Below, piece after piece: positions 1 to 7,826 of a stretch of DNA of 27,443 nt. This DNA is from a virus. A program made the position numbers and the translations under genes. Location of the stretch: positions 1 to 27,443 of IMG/VR virus record IMGVR_UViG_3300031966_000109. The stretch is one strand, 5' to 3'. The notes under the pieces are model-generated. The model saw nothing but the letters and a program-made list of their open reading frames with translations. It was not told the origin of the DNA and searched no databases. Each line of letters starts with the position of its first letter. Position 1 is the stretch's first letter.

Positions 1-2
1 CA

Positions 3-113
3 TGCTTCACTAACCGCAAGAGCGTCGACAGGATGCTGTATGCAATTCTTACATACCAAAACCGAAAGTGGGATGACGCCTACCGACCAAAGCAATTTAC
101 ACACAATCCTTGA
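3..113 (+). CDS. C-terminal end of an unidentified gene (partial)
   Basis: An open frame enters from the left edge and runs 36 codons to a TGA at 111-113. The residues are strongly charged and aromatic (NRKSVDR, YQNRKWDDAY), which looks like a real protein end rather than chance, and the frame is uninterrupted. The tail could belong to a transposase or similar DNA-handling protein, but that is a guess from composition only. It lies on the same strand as the recombinase that follows, with about 130 bases between them. Confidence 0.35.
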   Translation, partial: CFTNRKSVDRMLYAILTYQNRKWDDAYRPKQFTHNP

Positions 114-137
114 CGTTACCCTTTTCCCACCCCAGAC

Positions 138-166
138 TTGACTTGGTTCTGATGTCGCTTTATTCT
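138..166 (+). promoter_or_regulatory. Candidate sigma-70 promoter for the recombinase
   Basis: TTGACT at 138-143 and TATTCT at 161-166 are separated by exactly 17 bases. The start codon at 245 lies about 70 bases past the predicted transcription start. No operator-like repeat was noticed. Prediction is from the hexamers and spacing only. Confidence 0.45.
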
Positions 167-244
167 TCATAGTCACGGCGGCTCCTTTGAACGGGTTTTT
201 GTTCCGAGGATATAGCAGGAGAACGCCGGTGTTCGAGGTGATAC

Positions 245-856
245 TTGCAAAAGCCCGGCTGTCATGCTAGACTACAGTCCAGAAACAACGTCTTCCAGGA
301 AGCCACTCAGGGAGCGTCTCCTGAGCTTCTTGAGATCCTCACAAACGCCCAGGAGTTCCTCTCAACAACCGTCGCCGAGAGCACCAAGGAAGTCTACTCG
401 CGCGACTGGCGAGCATTCAGTCGGTGGTGCGGTGAACACTCTCTTACCGACCTGCCTGCCGCGCCGGAAGTGGTCGCCTGGTATCTCACTTCCCTTGCGA
501 TGAAAGGCTTTCGTGTGCCTACCATTCGCAGACATTCGGCAGTGATAGCCGCTGCGCATAGGTCATCCGGCTATCCCACACCAACGAGCCACCCAGCTAT
601 TAAAGAGCTACTCAGGGGAATGACACGAAAGATCGGAACTCCACCGAAACCGGTGGACGCGCTGCTGTCTGAAGATATAAAGAGGATCGCCCGGGCGCTG
701 CCGGATACCCTTATCGGCACACGGGACAAAGCACTTGTCCTCCTGGGTTTTGCCGGAGCGTTTCGCCGCTCGGAGATCGTAGGGCTGGATGTAGATGATG
801 TCAGCTACCGTGACGAGGGACTGGTGATCCTGCTCAGGCACAGCAAGACGGATCAG
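245..856 (+). CDS. Tyrosine recombinase/integrase, 5' exon (residues 1-204)
   Basis: This is the N-terminal 204 residues of a phage-integrase-family site-specific recombinase. Such enzymes cut and rejoin DNA through a tyrosine-phosphate intermediate. The start is TTG at 245, with GAGGTGAT just upstream. Residues about 34-125 form the helical, SAM-like core-binding domain. The catalytic domain begins near 140. R174 in the AFRRSE motif matches the box I arginine and K201 in HSKTDQ matches the catalytic beta-hairpin lysine. The exon stops after Q204, and the frame then runs into intron RNA and gives an unrelated tail ending near 916. With the 3' exon at 3173-3565 it forms a 334-residue protein, normal for the family. 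Whether it moves an element in this window is unknown, as no attachment sites were seen. Confidence 0.88.
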
Positions 857-1453
857 GGGCGCCCGTTCGGGCGTCGTATGCTTGTGGGGCCGCTTGTGCG
901 GTCAGGACCACCGTGACGAAGCAGCGTCACGTCCCTACCTCCGGCGTCTCGGCGGGCGACACACTGCCGGGATGGTAAGCTCTCGGAGGGACAAGGGGGA
1001 GGACGGGGTTGCCTGTGAACCCTATGTGGCCTCCTCTGGGAAGATGGATATGGCTAAGACTGGATTGTCTGATTCTCAACGTCTGGCCTTGAAGCTTGAG
1101 GGATGCCTCTACCAGGAAATCGGGGCATAGGAGTCGCGATCCGATAATTGGTCGTCGGGTCGCCGGGATGATGACCACGGTCATCGGGAGGTTAGTGGGC
1201 TGCTGAACCCGTCTGCCTGACTCCTCCGGGCATGCGTCGCATGCAATGGCGTGTATGAGGAGCCTAAGTCCATCGGATAAAGTGCATATGATCGCTACCG
1301 GGGAAGCTCGGAGGATGATACCAGGTGTGCGCTGGAATGCCTCCGGGCGGCAGGGGCCACATAGTAGCTGTGAAGCGGGGTAATGCCCGTGGAGCCAAGG
1401 TGAGCCAGTAGTATCAGTGATTTCGAGTACGAACGAGAGGACAAGACCTCACA

Positions 1454-3052
1454 ATGATCGTCGAACATCGACTTCACAGACTCGCAAGACTCGCGAGCAC
1501 CGACACGAACAAGCGATTCGACCGGCTATACCGGGAGATCGCGCGGAAGGACTTTCTGCTCTATGCCTACGAGCAGATCAAGGACAACGACGGATCATCC
1601 ACGCCCGGTATCGACGGCAAGAGCCGAGCGAACTGGACCCTCAAGGACCTTGAGGCAACGGTCGCCGCGCTCCAAGACGGCACATACCGTCCGCAGCCGG
1701 TCCGGCGCGTGTATATCCCGAAGAAGTCCGGCAAACTCCGGCCGCTCGGCATACCCACCTTCACGGATCGCGTGGTGCAAAGCGCCGTGACACTGATTCT
1801 GGAAGCCCTCTACGAGCCGATCTTTCTGAACTGCTCGCACGGCTTCCGGCCGAACCGCAGCTGTCACACAGCGTTTCACACCATTCGCGACACCCCGCAG
1901 GTGCGAATGGACTGGGTGGTGGAAGGTGATATCCAGGGATGCTTCGATAACATCTCCCACCAGATCCTGCTGCGCCTCTTACAGAAGCGCATCAGGGATG
2001 ATCGGTTTCTCAGACTGATCGCGCAGTTCCTCAAAGCAGGATACTTCGAGCGCGAGATGTGGAACCCGACGAAAGCCGGAACGCCGCAGGGCGGCATTGT
2101 CTCCCCGATTCTTGCCAATATCTACCTCCACGAGATGGACGTGTATATTGAGCAGACCTACGGAGCCAATCAAGCCCTGCCTGAGACCGCCAAGGAGCGC
2201 AGAGCGCGTTTCAATAAGGAACACGCTTGCGTTGCGACGAAGATCCACTACCGTCGAAAGCTGCTTGCCGCCGGCAAAGGCAAGCCGAGTTTCCGCGAGG
2301 AAGTCCGGCAGCTCATAAAACGGCGCAAGCAACTGCCTTGCACGGAAGCGCCGATCAAGCCCAGGATCACCTATGTCCGCTATGCCGATGACTTCGTGAT
2401 AGTGCTGCGCAGTCTGCCCAAGGCGCGTGCGCAGGCCATCAAGGAAGACCTGACACGCATGGTCGCGGAGAACCTCCGCCTGGTCCTGCACCCAGAGAAG
2501 ACGGCGATAACCCACATAACCGATGGGTTCACCTTCCTCTCGTACAAGTTCCTCTCCAGGAAGAAGAGGAACGGTAAGGGACAGCCCCGCGTGAAGATGG
2601 TCATTCCCTACAAAGCCATACGCTCGGTCGTCGAGGGCATCCGCGATATATGCAGACACCGCCATCATGGAGAACGCGAAGTGCTGACCCAACTGAACGG
2701 CAAGATACGCGGGTGGATGAACTACTACACCTGCGTGGATGCGCCGGGAGAGGTCTTCTCCCGGGTTCGGTCACGAGCATGGTGGGCCTACGCCCACTAT
2801 GTGGCGGGAAAGCACCGCACGACAATCGCGCAGGCGGCGGACAGATGGATACGGCGCAGCCCACCCACCTCCAAGGACCCCAAATGGGGACCGAAGACGT
2901 GGTGTCATAGTACCACGGCCAAGGGTGGGAAGCGGCTGACGTTCTATCTTATCAACCGCAACCTGAAACGCAAGAACCTCCATGATGCAGCCCTGGCGAC
3001 AGAACGCTGGGGCTGGGGCGTGCTAATGCAGATACCGGCGGTAACGGGTTGA
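1454..3052 (+). CDS. ltrA: Group II intron-encoded reverse transcriptase/maturase (intron 1)
   Basis: A 532-residue intron-encoded protein of the LtrA type. It binds its own intron RNA, helps it splice, and copies it into DNA during retrohoming. The start is ATG at 1454, followed by MIVEHRLHRLARL. The reverse transcriptase fingers and palm are complete: PGIDG near residue 51, RPLGIPTF, the HGFRP motif, the GTPQGG motif, and RYADDFVIV holding the catalytic aspartates. The maturase (X) domain follows, with RGWMNYYTC. No HNH endonuclease with paired CxxC motifs is seen at the C-terminus, so mobility may depend on nicked or replicating target DNA. The reading frame shows no break. It is clearly homologous to the enzyme at 6228-7826 but well diverged from it, so this is not a recent duplication. 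Confidence 0.95.
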   Translation: MIVEHRLHRLARLASTDTNKRFDRLYREIARKDFLLYAYEQIKDNDGSSTPGIDGKSRANWTLKDLEATVAALQDGTYRPQPVRRVYIPKKSGKLRPLGIPTFTDRVVQSAVTLILEALYEPIFLNCSHGFRPNRSCHTAFHTIRDTPQVRMDWVVEGDIQGCFDNISHQILLRLLQKRIRDDRFLRLIAQFLKAGYFEREMWNPTKAGTPQGGIVSPILANIYLHEMDVYIEQTYGANQALPETAKERRARFNKEHACVATKIHYRRKLLAAGKGKPSFREEVRQLIKRRKQLPCTEAPIKPRITYVRYADDFVIVLRSLPKARAQAIKEDLTRMVAENLRLVLHPEKTAITHITDGFTFLSYKFLSRKKRNGKGQPRVKMVIPYKAIRSVVEGIRDICRHRHHGEREVLTQLNGKIRGWMNYYTCVDAPGEVFSRVRSRAWWAYAHYVAGKHRTTIAQAADRWIRRSPPTSKDPKWGPKTWCHSTTAKGGKRLTFYLINRNLKRKNLHDAALATERWGWGVLMQIPAVTG

Positions 3053-3061
3053 TATTACGGA

Positions 3062-3095
3062 GAGCCGTGTGCGGGGAAACTCGCTCGCACGGTTC
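3062..3095 (+). ncRNA. Group II intron domain V (intron 1)
   Basis: This 34-base hairpin begins GAGCCGTGTGCGGGG and ends CGCTCGCACGGTTC, with a loop containing GAAA. It carries the AGC catalytic triad and bulged stem of group II domain V, the ribozyme active site. The reverse transcriptase stop is 10 bases upstream. Domain VI (about 3096-3172), which supplies the branch-point adenosine, follows directly. Its counterpart in intron 2 (6177-6210, - strand) is almost identical. Confidence 0.92.
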
Positions 3096-3172
3096 GAGGA
3101 GCGCTTGGGGGAAACGTACCCGGCTGGTTCTACACGAGCCGACCGGGTGGCGCGCCCCCACTCGACTCCTGT

Positions 3173-3565
3173 CGGGGCGAGGGCAGGTGGGTCGGTATTC
3201 CTAATGGCAAGAATCCTGATACCTGTCCCGTGACTGCTCTCAAGATATGGCTGGAGAAATCCGGCATTTCGGAGGGCGCTATCTTCAGAGGTCTCGACAG
3301 GCATGGCAACATCGTATCAGGACGACTGTCCAGAAGGTCTGTCGGGGAGATCATCAAGCGGACTGCACGGTCAGCAGGGCTGGATGCATCGAAATACAGC
3401 GGGCATTCTCTCAGAAGCGGCCACTGCACTGAGGCATCTCGGTCCGGCGTCGCCGAACACATCATCCGTCAGCACACAGGCCATTGTTCTGCTGCCTCAC
3501 TCCAGCCTTATGTGAGGCTGGGGAGACTCTTCGAAGAGAACAGCGCGGACGCGCTCGGTCTGTAA
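3173..3565 (+). CDS. Tyrosine recombinase/integrase, 3' exon (residues 205-334)
   Basis: This exon supplies the C-terminal 130 residues of the recombinase begun at 245. The frame from 3173 reads RGEGRWVGIPNGKNPDTCPV, the usual strand and proline turn after the catalytic lysine hairpin. It then carries box II HSLRSG (H282, R285), TGH (H308) and the nucleophile Y317 in QPYVR. All six catalytic positions of the family are therefore present once the intron is removed. The stop is TAA at 3563-3565. Without splicing only an N-terminal fragment lacking the nucleophile would be made, so recombinase activity should depend on intron splicing. The gene converges on the HD-domain gene, whose stop lies 70 bases further on. 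Confidence 0.88.
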   Translation, partial: RGEGRWVGIPNGKNPDTCPVTALKIWLEKSGISEGAIFRGLDRHGNIVSGRLSRRSVGEIIKRTARSAGLDASKYSGHSLRSGHCTEASRSGVAEHIIRQHTGHCSAASLQPYVRLGRLFEENSADALGL

Positions 3566-3634
3566 TCGACCCGATAGAATGGCATGCCGCAGCTTACGGT
3601 TCGGAGATCATCAGATCCGCCTCGGCTGCAGCGA

Positions 3635-4336
3635 TCAGCGGACCGGGCGTGAACGTGTTGTGGGTGTCCGCAGCGATGTGGCGAGCAGCGCCTTCACAAC
3701 GGCAGGATGGAAATGCGTCCCGGTTCGCCGTCTGATGTCTTCTATGGCGTTGTCGAGTCCTGTTGTCTCCGCGTCATCGTGCGTGATTGACTCATTGAAG
3801 TGCTCGGCTACTGCGAGGATCGCCGCCTCGATGGGAACCTTCTTATGACCGAGTGAGGCAAGGCAGCTAACGCCGTTGTGCCACGTATGATGGTGCCTGA
3901 TCCAGTCAGCCGTCTCGCAAAGGACCGGCAGGCGGCTCACGAGATCAGCGCCTTTCGCCACGTGCCAACAATCGCTCGTGTATTCGTTCTCGATGTATCT
4001 GCCGATGTCGTGCAGGTATCCGGCTGCGCGGATCAGGGCGGCATTCCTTCGCGGCAGTCCCATCTGCTGGGCGAGCCGCCCGGCGAGTTCCGCCACGCGC
4101 TCGGCGTGGCTCGTGTTCGCCGGGGAGTACGCGCTGAGGGCGAGCTTCGTAATCGCGTCAATGCAGGCTGAGCTTCTTCGAGCGCACCGGTGCGACCACA
4201 TTCGCGATGCGGCAAGGGTACCTGTGGCCAACCCTATAACCATCAGGCTGACGAATCCCGTCCACACATGCATTCCCAACGCTGCCAAGATCGCAAGTGG
4301 CACGACATATCCCAGGAGTCTGCTTCTGTTTGTCAT
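3635..4336 (-). CDS. Membrane-anchored HD-domain phosphohydrolase-like protein
   Basis: A 233-residue protein with two hydrophobic helices at the N-terminus (about 9-27 and 28-43) and a cytoplasmic HD domain. Visible metal ligands are H77 (SHAERV), the H109-D110 pair (YLHDIGRY), H125 and the H148-H150 cluster. The place where HD-GYP proteins have HHExxDGxGYP reads HHHTWHNG, and the late aspartate position is E178 (AVAEHF). It therefore resembles HD-GYP or HDIG proteins but lacks the GYP signature. Cyclic-di-nucleotide or other phosphoester hydrolysis is possible but unproven. It is the last gene of the minus-strand run, 126 bases after the cyclotransferase-like gene, with a purine-rich GGAAAGGCGAAG before its ATG. 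It may belong to that operon or have its own promoter. Confidence 0.75.
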   Translation of the reverse strand: MTNRSRLLGYVVPLAILAALGMHVWTGFVSLMVIGLATGTLAASRMWSHRCARRSSACIDAITKLALSAYSPANTSHAERVAELAGRLAQQMGLPRRNAALIRAAGYLHDIGRYIENEYTSDCWHVAKGADLVSRLPVLCETADWIRHHHTWHNGVSCLASLGHKKVPIEAAILAVAEHFNESITHDDAETTGLDNAIEDIRRRTGTHFHPAVVKALLATSLRTPTTRSRPVR

Positions 4337-4462
4337 CTGTCTTCGCCTTTCCGGCCGTCTCAGCTGCGGCCCTCTGTCATGGTTGCTGTGTGATTCATGC
4401 CTCCAATGCGCTGGTCATACGACGCTACAACTACCAGTATTTCAACGGGTTGTCGCACTCTG

Positions 4463-4951
4463 TTACGGCCATTGTGTCTTGTTCGTCGGCCGCGCATTTC
4501 GGATCAGGCTGCCGCAACCAACATAGCACCAGACCGACAGGACATTGCCGCCGGTCGCAGCGGGCACCAGCACTCGGCGGTATGTGCTGTGCATACCACG
4601 GAAGCCCTCCAGTTGGTCAATCGGGGGCAGGGACATCTGAGGATCGCGAAGAGTAATGATCTCTCCTCTTATCATATGCCAGTCGGTCTCATCACGGACC
4701 GCGTCAACTATCAGGTCCGCCGGGGTGCGTTCCTGTGTTGCGACATCCGCCAGCGGGTCCAATGTCCCGACCGCGAGGATGTCGCTATCCGGCACTCTCA
4801 GCACAGGTATCCCCGACGGGAGTTCGTAGAGCCTACCTCGCACTGTGACCTCCTCAACGAAGACCGCAGACCGGCAGTAAACCTCGTGATTCCAGTAGCC
4901 GCGCTTGAGCGTGCCGTAGACGAATAATCGGAATAGGTGGTTGTGGCTCAT
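4463..4951 (-). CDS. Gamma-glutamylcyclotransferase-like (AIG2/GGCT fold) protein
   Basis: A 162-residue protein of the GGCT/AIG2-like fold. Members remove gamma-glutamyl groups from amines or peptides as cyclic 5-oxoproline. The substrate-binding loop YGTLKRG (residues 12-18) follows the first strand, and E115 in DQLEGF is the likely acid/base residue. YRRVLV near 124 is another usual element. An open frame extends 44 codons upstream, but the chosen ATG at 4951 has AAGAGGCG before it and overlaps the stop of the amidotransferase gene as ATGA, which suggests coupled translation. Residues about 55-105 are longer than in minimal family members. Linkage to an amidoligase and a class II amidotransferase suggests it trims or recycles a gamma-linked product rather than acting on glutathione. 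Confidence 0.85.
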   Translation of the reverse strand: MSHNHLFRLFVYGTLKRGYWNHEVYCRSAVFVEEVTVRGRLYELPSGIPVLRVPDSDILAVGTLDPLADVATQERTPADLIVDAVRDETDWHMIRGEIITLRDPQMSLPPIDQLEGFRGMHSTYRRVLVPAATGGNVLSVWCYVGCGSLIRNARPTNKTQWP

Positions 4952-5745
4952 ATCGATACGCCTCTTTTGGCTGTCGCCGCTCCGGCTTGAGCCACGAAGT
5001 CGAATGGTATCCGGCGAGATCTGGCAAGACCATAGCAGCTCAGCACACAGATCGTCATTGGTTTGAGCGTCAGGCGTTCCCAAACGGCAACATCCGCCAA
5101 CGCCGCCTGCAGATACTTCCCGGACGACGCATAGAAAACAGCGTCCAGCTTGGGGTGGTATATCAGTTCCAACGGCTTGTTACCCTTGATGATGACCACG
5201 TTGCCGGGATCGCTCTTCGCCACAATGACCGCGCTCATCTGGCCGCGACACAGGGCGAGACGCTCGCGGAGGGCATTCACGTCTATGCAGCCGTCGGCAA
5301 TGCAGGCGTCCGCAATCCGCCCAATGATCTCGCTGTCTACCTCGGCATGCCTGCTGAAGCGGAACCGATGGAATAGGTAGTCGGCGTTGAGAATCGTGCC
5401 ATTGTGAGTCACCAGGCAGTTGCCGGTCCGCAGTGGATGGTTGTTCTCGTTGACCGCAGCGTTGCCCCGGGTCACGAAGCGGGTGTGGCCCATCAGCACG
5501 GTGACTCTGTTATCCACGTCGCCCAGCACCTGCCCGAAAGCCTTGTCACGCACAAACTGGCTGGCCGGAAGCGGCCTCTTGAACAACCTGTGCTCGCCGT
5601 CTCGGTTCACCCAGGCAATACCGGTCGCGTGCGGTCCGCGCTCCTTGCTGAGTTCCAGAAGCCTGGTGAACACCCAGGTCAGGTAGTCAATCTCCTCTTG
5701 CGTGCGTCGCTTGGCTCCGAATATCACTCCTGCTTGTCCGCACAT
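4948..5745 (-). CDS. Class II glutamine amidotransferase (Ntn-type)
   Basis: A 265-residue stand-alone glutaminase domain of the PurF/GlmS type, which releases ammonia from glutamine through an N-terminal cysteine. Cys2 directly follows the initiator Met and would be exposed after Met removal. Other active-site positions are R89 (MGHTRF), N115-G116 (THNG) and D137 (EVDSE). The RGPHATG stretch near 36-42 is typical of the family. No synthase or sugar-isomerase domain is attached, so the ammonia acceptor enzyme must be a partner, most simply the neighbouring amidoligase. The gene starts 14 bases after the DUF5049-like gene, with AAGGGGGTGAG before the ATG, and its stop overlaps the next start. 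Confidence 0.9.
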   Translation of the reverse strand: MCGQAGVIFGAKRRTQEEIDYLTWVFTRLLELSKERGPHATGIAWVNRDGEHRLFKRPLPASQFVRDKAFGQVLGDVDNRVTVLMGHTRFVTRGNAAVNENNHPLRTGNCLVTHNGTILNADYLFHRFRFSRHAEVDSEIIGRIADACIADGCIDVNALRERLALCRGQMSAVIVAKSDPGNVVIIKGNKPLELIYHPKLDAVFYASSGKYLQAALADVAVWERLTLKPMTICVLSCYGLARSRRIPFDFVAQAGAATAKRGVSI

Positions 5746-5759
5746 CCGGACTCACCCCC

Positions 5760-5963
5760 TTACGTTGCCTCGAAGCCTCTGAAGATGCCCTCGGCATACT
5801 GCTTCCTGTTCTCGTGCACCCAGAGCGCCGTGGCGTAATGCTCCATCTCATATGCAAGCTCGACTACCATGGGCACGTCAAGCATGTTGGTCTTGCCGGA
5901 GAGCCTGACTGCTTTCAGACCCTCCAGCACATCAGCCGGGATCGGCACCTTAGTTCGCTCCAT
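5760..5963 (-). CDS. Small DUF5049-like protein
   Basis: A 67-residue protein beginning MERTKVPIPADVLEGL and ending YAEGIFRGFEAT. The pattern (IPADVLEGL, then TNMLD, then YAEGIFRGF) resembles small proteins called DUF5049, recalled from similar amidoligase neighbourhoods. No enzyme motif is visible and the function is unknown. The start is ATG at 5963, with GGAGGTGGGCA immediately before it. A longer upstream frame is unlikely because it lies wholly within the amidoligase end. The first 14 bases overlap the end of the amidoligase gene, so translation is probably coupled and the protein may work with that enzyme. Confidence 0.7.
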   Translation of the reverse strand: MERTKVPIPADVLEGLKAVRLSGKTNMLDVPMVVELAYEMEHYATALWVHENRKQYAEGIFRGFEAT

Positions 5964-6113
5964 TGCCCACCTCCGATGTCTCGACGGCAGGCTTCGGGTT
6001 CGTCGGCTTCGGCCTGCCGTTTTTCCAGGCGGCGTCACCCGGCATCGCATTCAGGAGATGCTTTCTGGCGGTCTTGAACTCGTCGCCGATCAGTCCAAGG
6101 TGAAGGAGGAACA
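5950..6113 (-). CDS. Amidoligase, 3' exon (C-terminal residues)
   Basis: This is the last 54 codons of the amidoligase begun at 9185, separated from the rest by intron 2. After joining, the frame reads YDFR then VFLLHLGLIGDEF and KTARKHLL, with an arginine/valine junction codon split by the intron (g|tg). The end is hydrophilic (NGRPKPTNPKP). The joined reading frame is 939 bases, exactly 313 codons including the stop at 5950-5952. The exon overlaps the start of the DUF5049-like gene by 14 bases. In the unspliced frame these codons have no proper start. Confidence 0.83.
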
Positions 6114-6176
6114 ATAGGGTCGAAGGAGGGCGCGTTACCGGTCCGAAGACCGGCACGTTTCCCTCCAGCGCCCTCC

Positions 6177-6210
6177 GAACCGTGCGAGCGGCTTTCACCG
6201 CACACGGCTC
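6177..6210 (-). ncRNA. Group II intron domain V (intron 2)
   Basis: On the minus strand this 34-base hairpin reads from GAGCCGTGTGCGGTG to CCGCTCGCACGGTTC, with a GAAA-type loop. It is the ribozyme catalytic hairpin and carries the AGC triad. It differs from the intron 1 copy only in and beside the loop. Domain VI (about 6114-6176) follows and includes a CCGGTCTTCGGACCGG stem-loop. Confidence 0.92.
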
Positions 6211-6227
6211 TCCAGAAACCACTGGTA

Positions 6228-7826
6228 TCACCAGTAGAGACCTCTATAGCGAAGTCGGCCTTTGTCGGTGATATCCCGTGCCAGCTTATGCAGCGATTTG
6301 CGCGGAACGGATGCGCAGACCAGAAAGACTGTGCGCTCGACGCCACTCTGCAGGGTCGTTGTCGCACACCAGGTTTTCTGCCCGCCCCGAGGGTTACTCG
6401 GTTGCGGCGGACATCTGCGTATCCAACGCTGCGCTGCTTGGCTCAGGTACATCTTGTGCTTGCGGCCCAGGTAGCAACCGTATGCCCAGAATGTATGGTG
6501 TAGCACCTTCTGGAACACGTGGGCTGGGGCTGAAGCACAGGCGTAGTAGTTCATCCAGCCGGTCAGCTTTGCGTTGATTCGGCGGATGATATCTACCTCG
6601 TCGTCCTGAACCCGTTGGCACAGGTCCCTGACTTGCTGTATTGTCTCCCGGGCGGAGTCATAGGGGATGACCAACTTGACCCGTGGCGTTTGAGTCGGGA
6701 TTCTCTGCCTGGCCACCATCTTGTAGCCAAGGAAGATGAATCCGTCGGTGATGTGGGTGATTGTTGTCTTCTCCGGGCTTAGGACCAGCCGGAGATTCTC
6801 CCACAGCCATCGAGTCAGGTCTTCTTTCATCTCCTCCGCTCTTGCCTTGGAGAGGTTTCGCAGTACGATCACCCAGTCGTCGGCGTACCGCACATAGGTG
6901 AGCTTGGGCTTTATCGGTTCCTTCAGATACGGGGTCTGTTTGCGCTGCGCTATAAGATGCCACAGCCGCGCACGCAGTTCTTCATCGGTGCCATCCGGTT
7001 TCTGTTTGCCGGCAAGCATCTCGCGGATACGCTGGATCTGCCCCCCGATACGGTTGTAGTCGGGGTTGGTCCTGGCGTATTTCTCCTGGGGTGTCTGCGG
7101 CTGTTGCCGGTTGGCTCCATAGGTTTCCTCGATATACCTGTCCATTTCGTGCAGGTATATGTTGGCAAGAACCGGTGATACGATCCCGCCCTGTGGCGTA
7201 CCGACCTTGGTCGGGTTCCACATGTCCATCTCGAAGTATCCTGCCTTCAGGAACTTCGCTATGAGCTTCAGGAACCGGTCATCACTGATGCGCTTCTCAA
7301 GCAGGCGCAGCAGGATGCTGTGGCTGACATTATCAAAGAACCCTTCGATGTCGCCCTCAATAACCCAATCCATCCTTGCCTTCGGATAGTTGTAGACGGC
7401 GTGGAGCGCCGTGTGGCAACTGCGCCCTGGTCTGAAGCCGTGTGAGCAGTCCAGAAAGACCGGCTCATATATGGCCTCAAGAACCAGCTTTATGGCGCTT
7501 TGCACCACCCTGTCCGAAAACGTGGGTATTCCAAGCGGTCGGAGCTTCCCCGACTTCTTGGGGATGTAGACGCGCCTTACCGGGTACGGCGTATAGGTGC
7601 CGTCTTTGAGCATTGCTGCCACCCTTTCGGCTTCGGCGGGGTTCCAGTGTTGCTTGGTCTTACCGTCTACGCCGGGCGTGTATGCCCCCTTGTTGTCTTC
7701 TATCTGTTCGTAAGCGAACATAAGGAAGTCCACCTGTGTGATCTCCCGGAACAGTCGGTCAAACCGCTTGTCCGGGTTCTGCTTGGCAAGTCTTGCCAGT
7801 CTGTGAATACGATGAGCTACGATCAT
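6228..7826 (-). CDS. ltrA: Group II intron-encoded reverse transcriptase/maturase (intron 2)
   Basis: A 532-residue homolog of the intron 1 enzyme, the same length but with many substitutions. It has the same N-terminal pattern (MIVAHRIHRLARL), PGVDG, RPLGIPTF, HGFRP, GTPQGG and the catalytic RYADDWVIV motif, followed by the maturase domain (TGWMNYYAC). No HNH endonuclease zinc cysteines are seen. The start is ATG at 7826, just after the GACAAGACCTCA element shared with intron 1. The frame is intact, so the protein should be able to help its own intron splice. The stop is 18 bases before domain V. Confidence 0.95.
   Translation of the reverse strand: MIVAHRIHRLARLAKQNPDKRFDRLFREITQVDFLMFAYEQIEDNKGAYTPGVDGKTKQHWNPAEAERVAAMLKDGTYTPYPVRRVYIPKKSGKLRPLGIPTFSDRVVQSAIKLVLEAIYEPVFLDCSHGFRPGRSCHTALHAVYNYPKARMDWVIEGDIEGFFDNVSHSILLRLLEKRISDDRFLKLIAKFLKAGYFEMDMWNPTKVGTPQGGIVSPVLANIYLHEMDRYIEETYGANRQQPQTPQEKYARTNPDYNRIGGQIQRIREMLAGKQKPDGTDEELRARLWHLIAQRKQTPYLKEPIKPKLTYVRYADDWVIVLRNLSKARAEEMKEDLTRWLWENLRLVLSPEKTTITHITDGFIFLGYKMVARQRIPTQTPRVKLVIPYDSARETIQQVRDLCQRVQDDEVDIIRRINAKLTGWMNYYACASAPAHVFQKVLHHTFWAYGCYLGRKHKMYLSQAAQRWIRRCPPQPSNPRGGQKTWCATTTLQSGVERTVFLVCASVPRKSLHKLARDITDKGRLRYRGLYW

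Larger units (their letters stand above)
857..3172 (+). mobile_element. Group II intron 1, inserted in the recombinase gene
   Basis: This is a complete 2316-base retroelement: a 5' ribozyme region, an internal reverse transcriptase gene (1454-3052), and 3' domains V and VI. The limits come from three facts. Splicing here restores the recombinase frame between Q204 and the GRWVGIP strand. The first bases GGGCGCCCGTTCGGG match intron 2. The end ACTCGACTCCTGT parallels intron 2's TTCGACCCTAT. Each limit could shift by a base. The first bases form a small hairpin with a GTTC loop. The 597 bases before the reverse transcriptase start hold the domain I-III RNA and match intron 2 in long blocks, for example around 1050-1080. 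It starts GGGCG rather than the usual GUGYG. With an intact ribozyme core and enzyme it may still be active. Confidence 0.88.

Noticed and set aside
860-875. GCGCCC-GTTC-GGGCG hairpin looks like a terminator
   Set aside because: It is the first stem of intron 1, is conserved in intron 2, and has no T-run after it.
896-900. GTGCG resembling the canonical group II intron 5' end in the first intron
   Set aside because: Starting the intron here leaves 13 extra recombinase residues that do not match the family and break the fit with the 3' exon.
4463-5083. Longer cyclotransferase frame starting at 5083
   Set aside because: The extra 44 residues are read out of the amidotransferase end and the family normally starts just before the YGTL loop.
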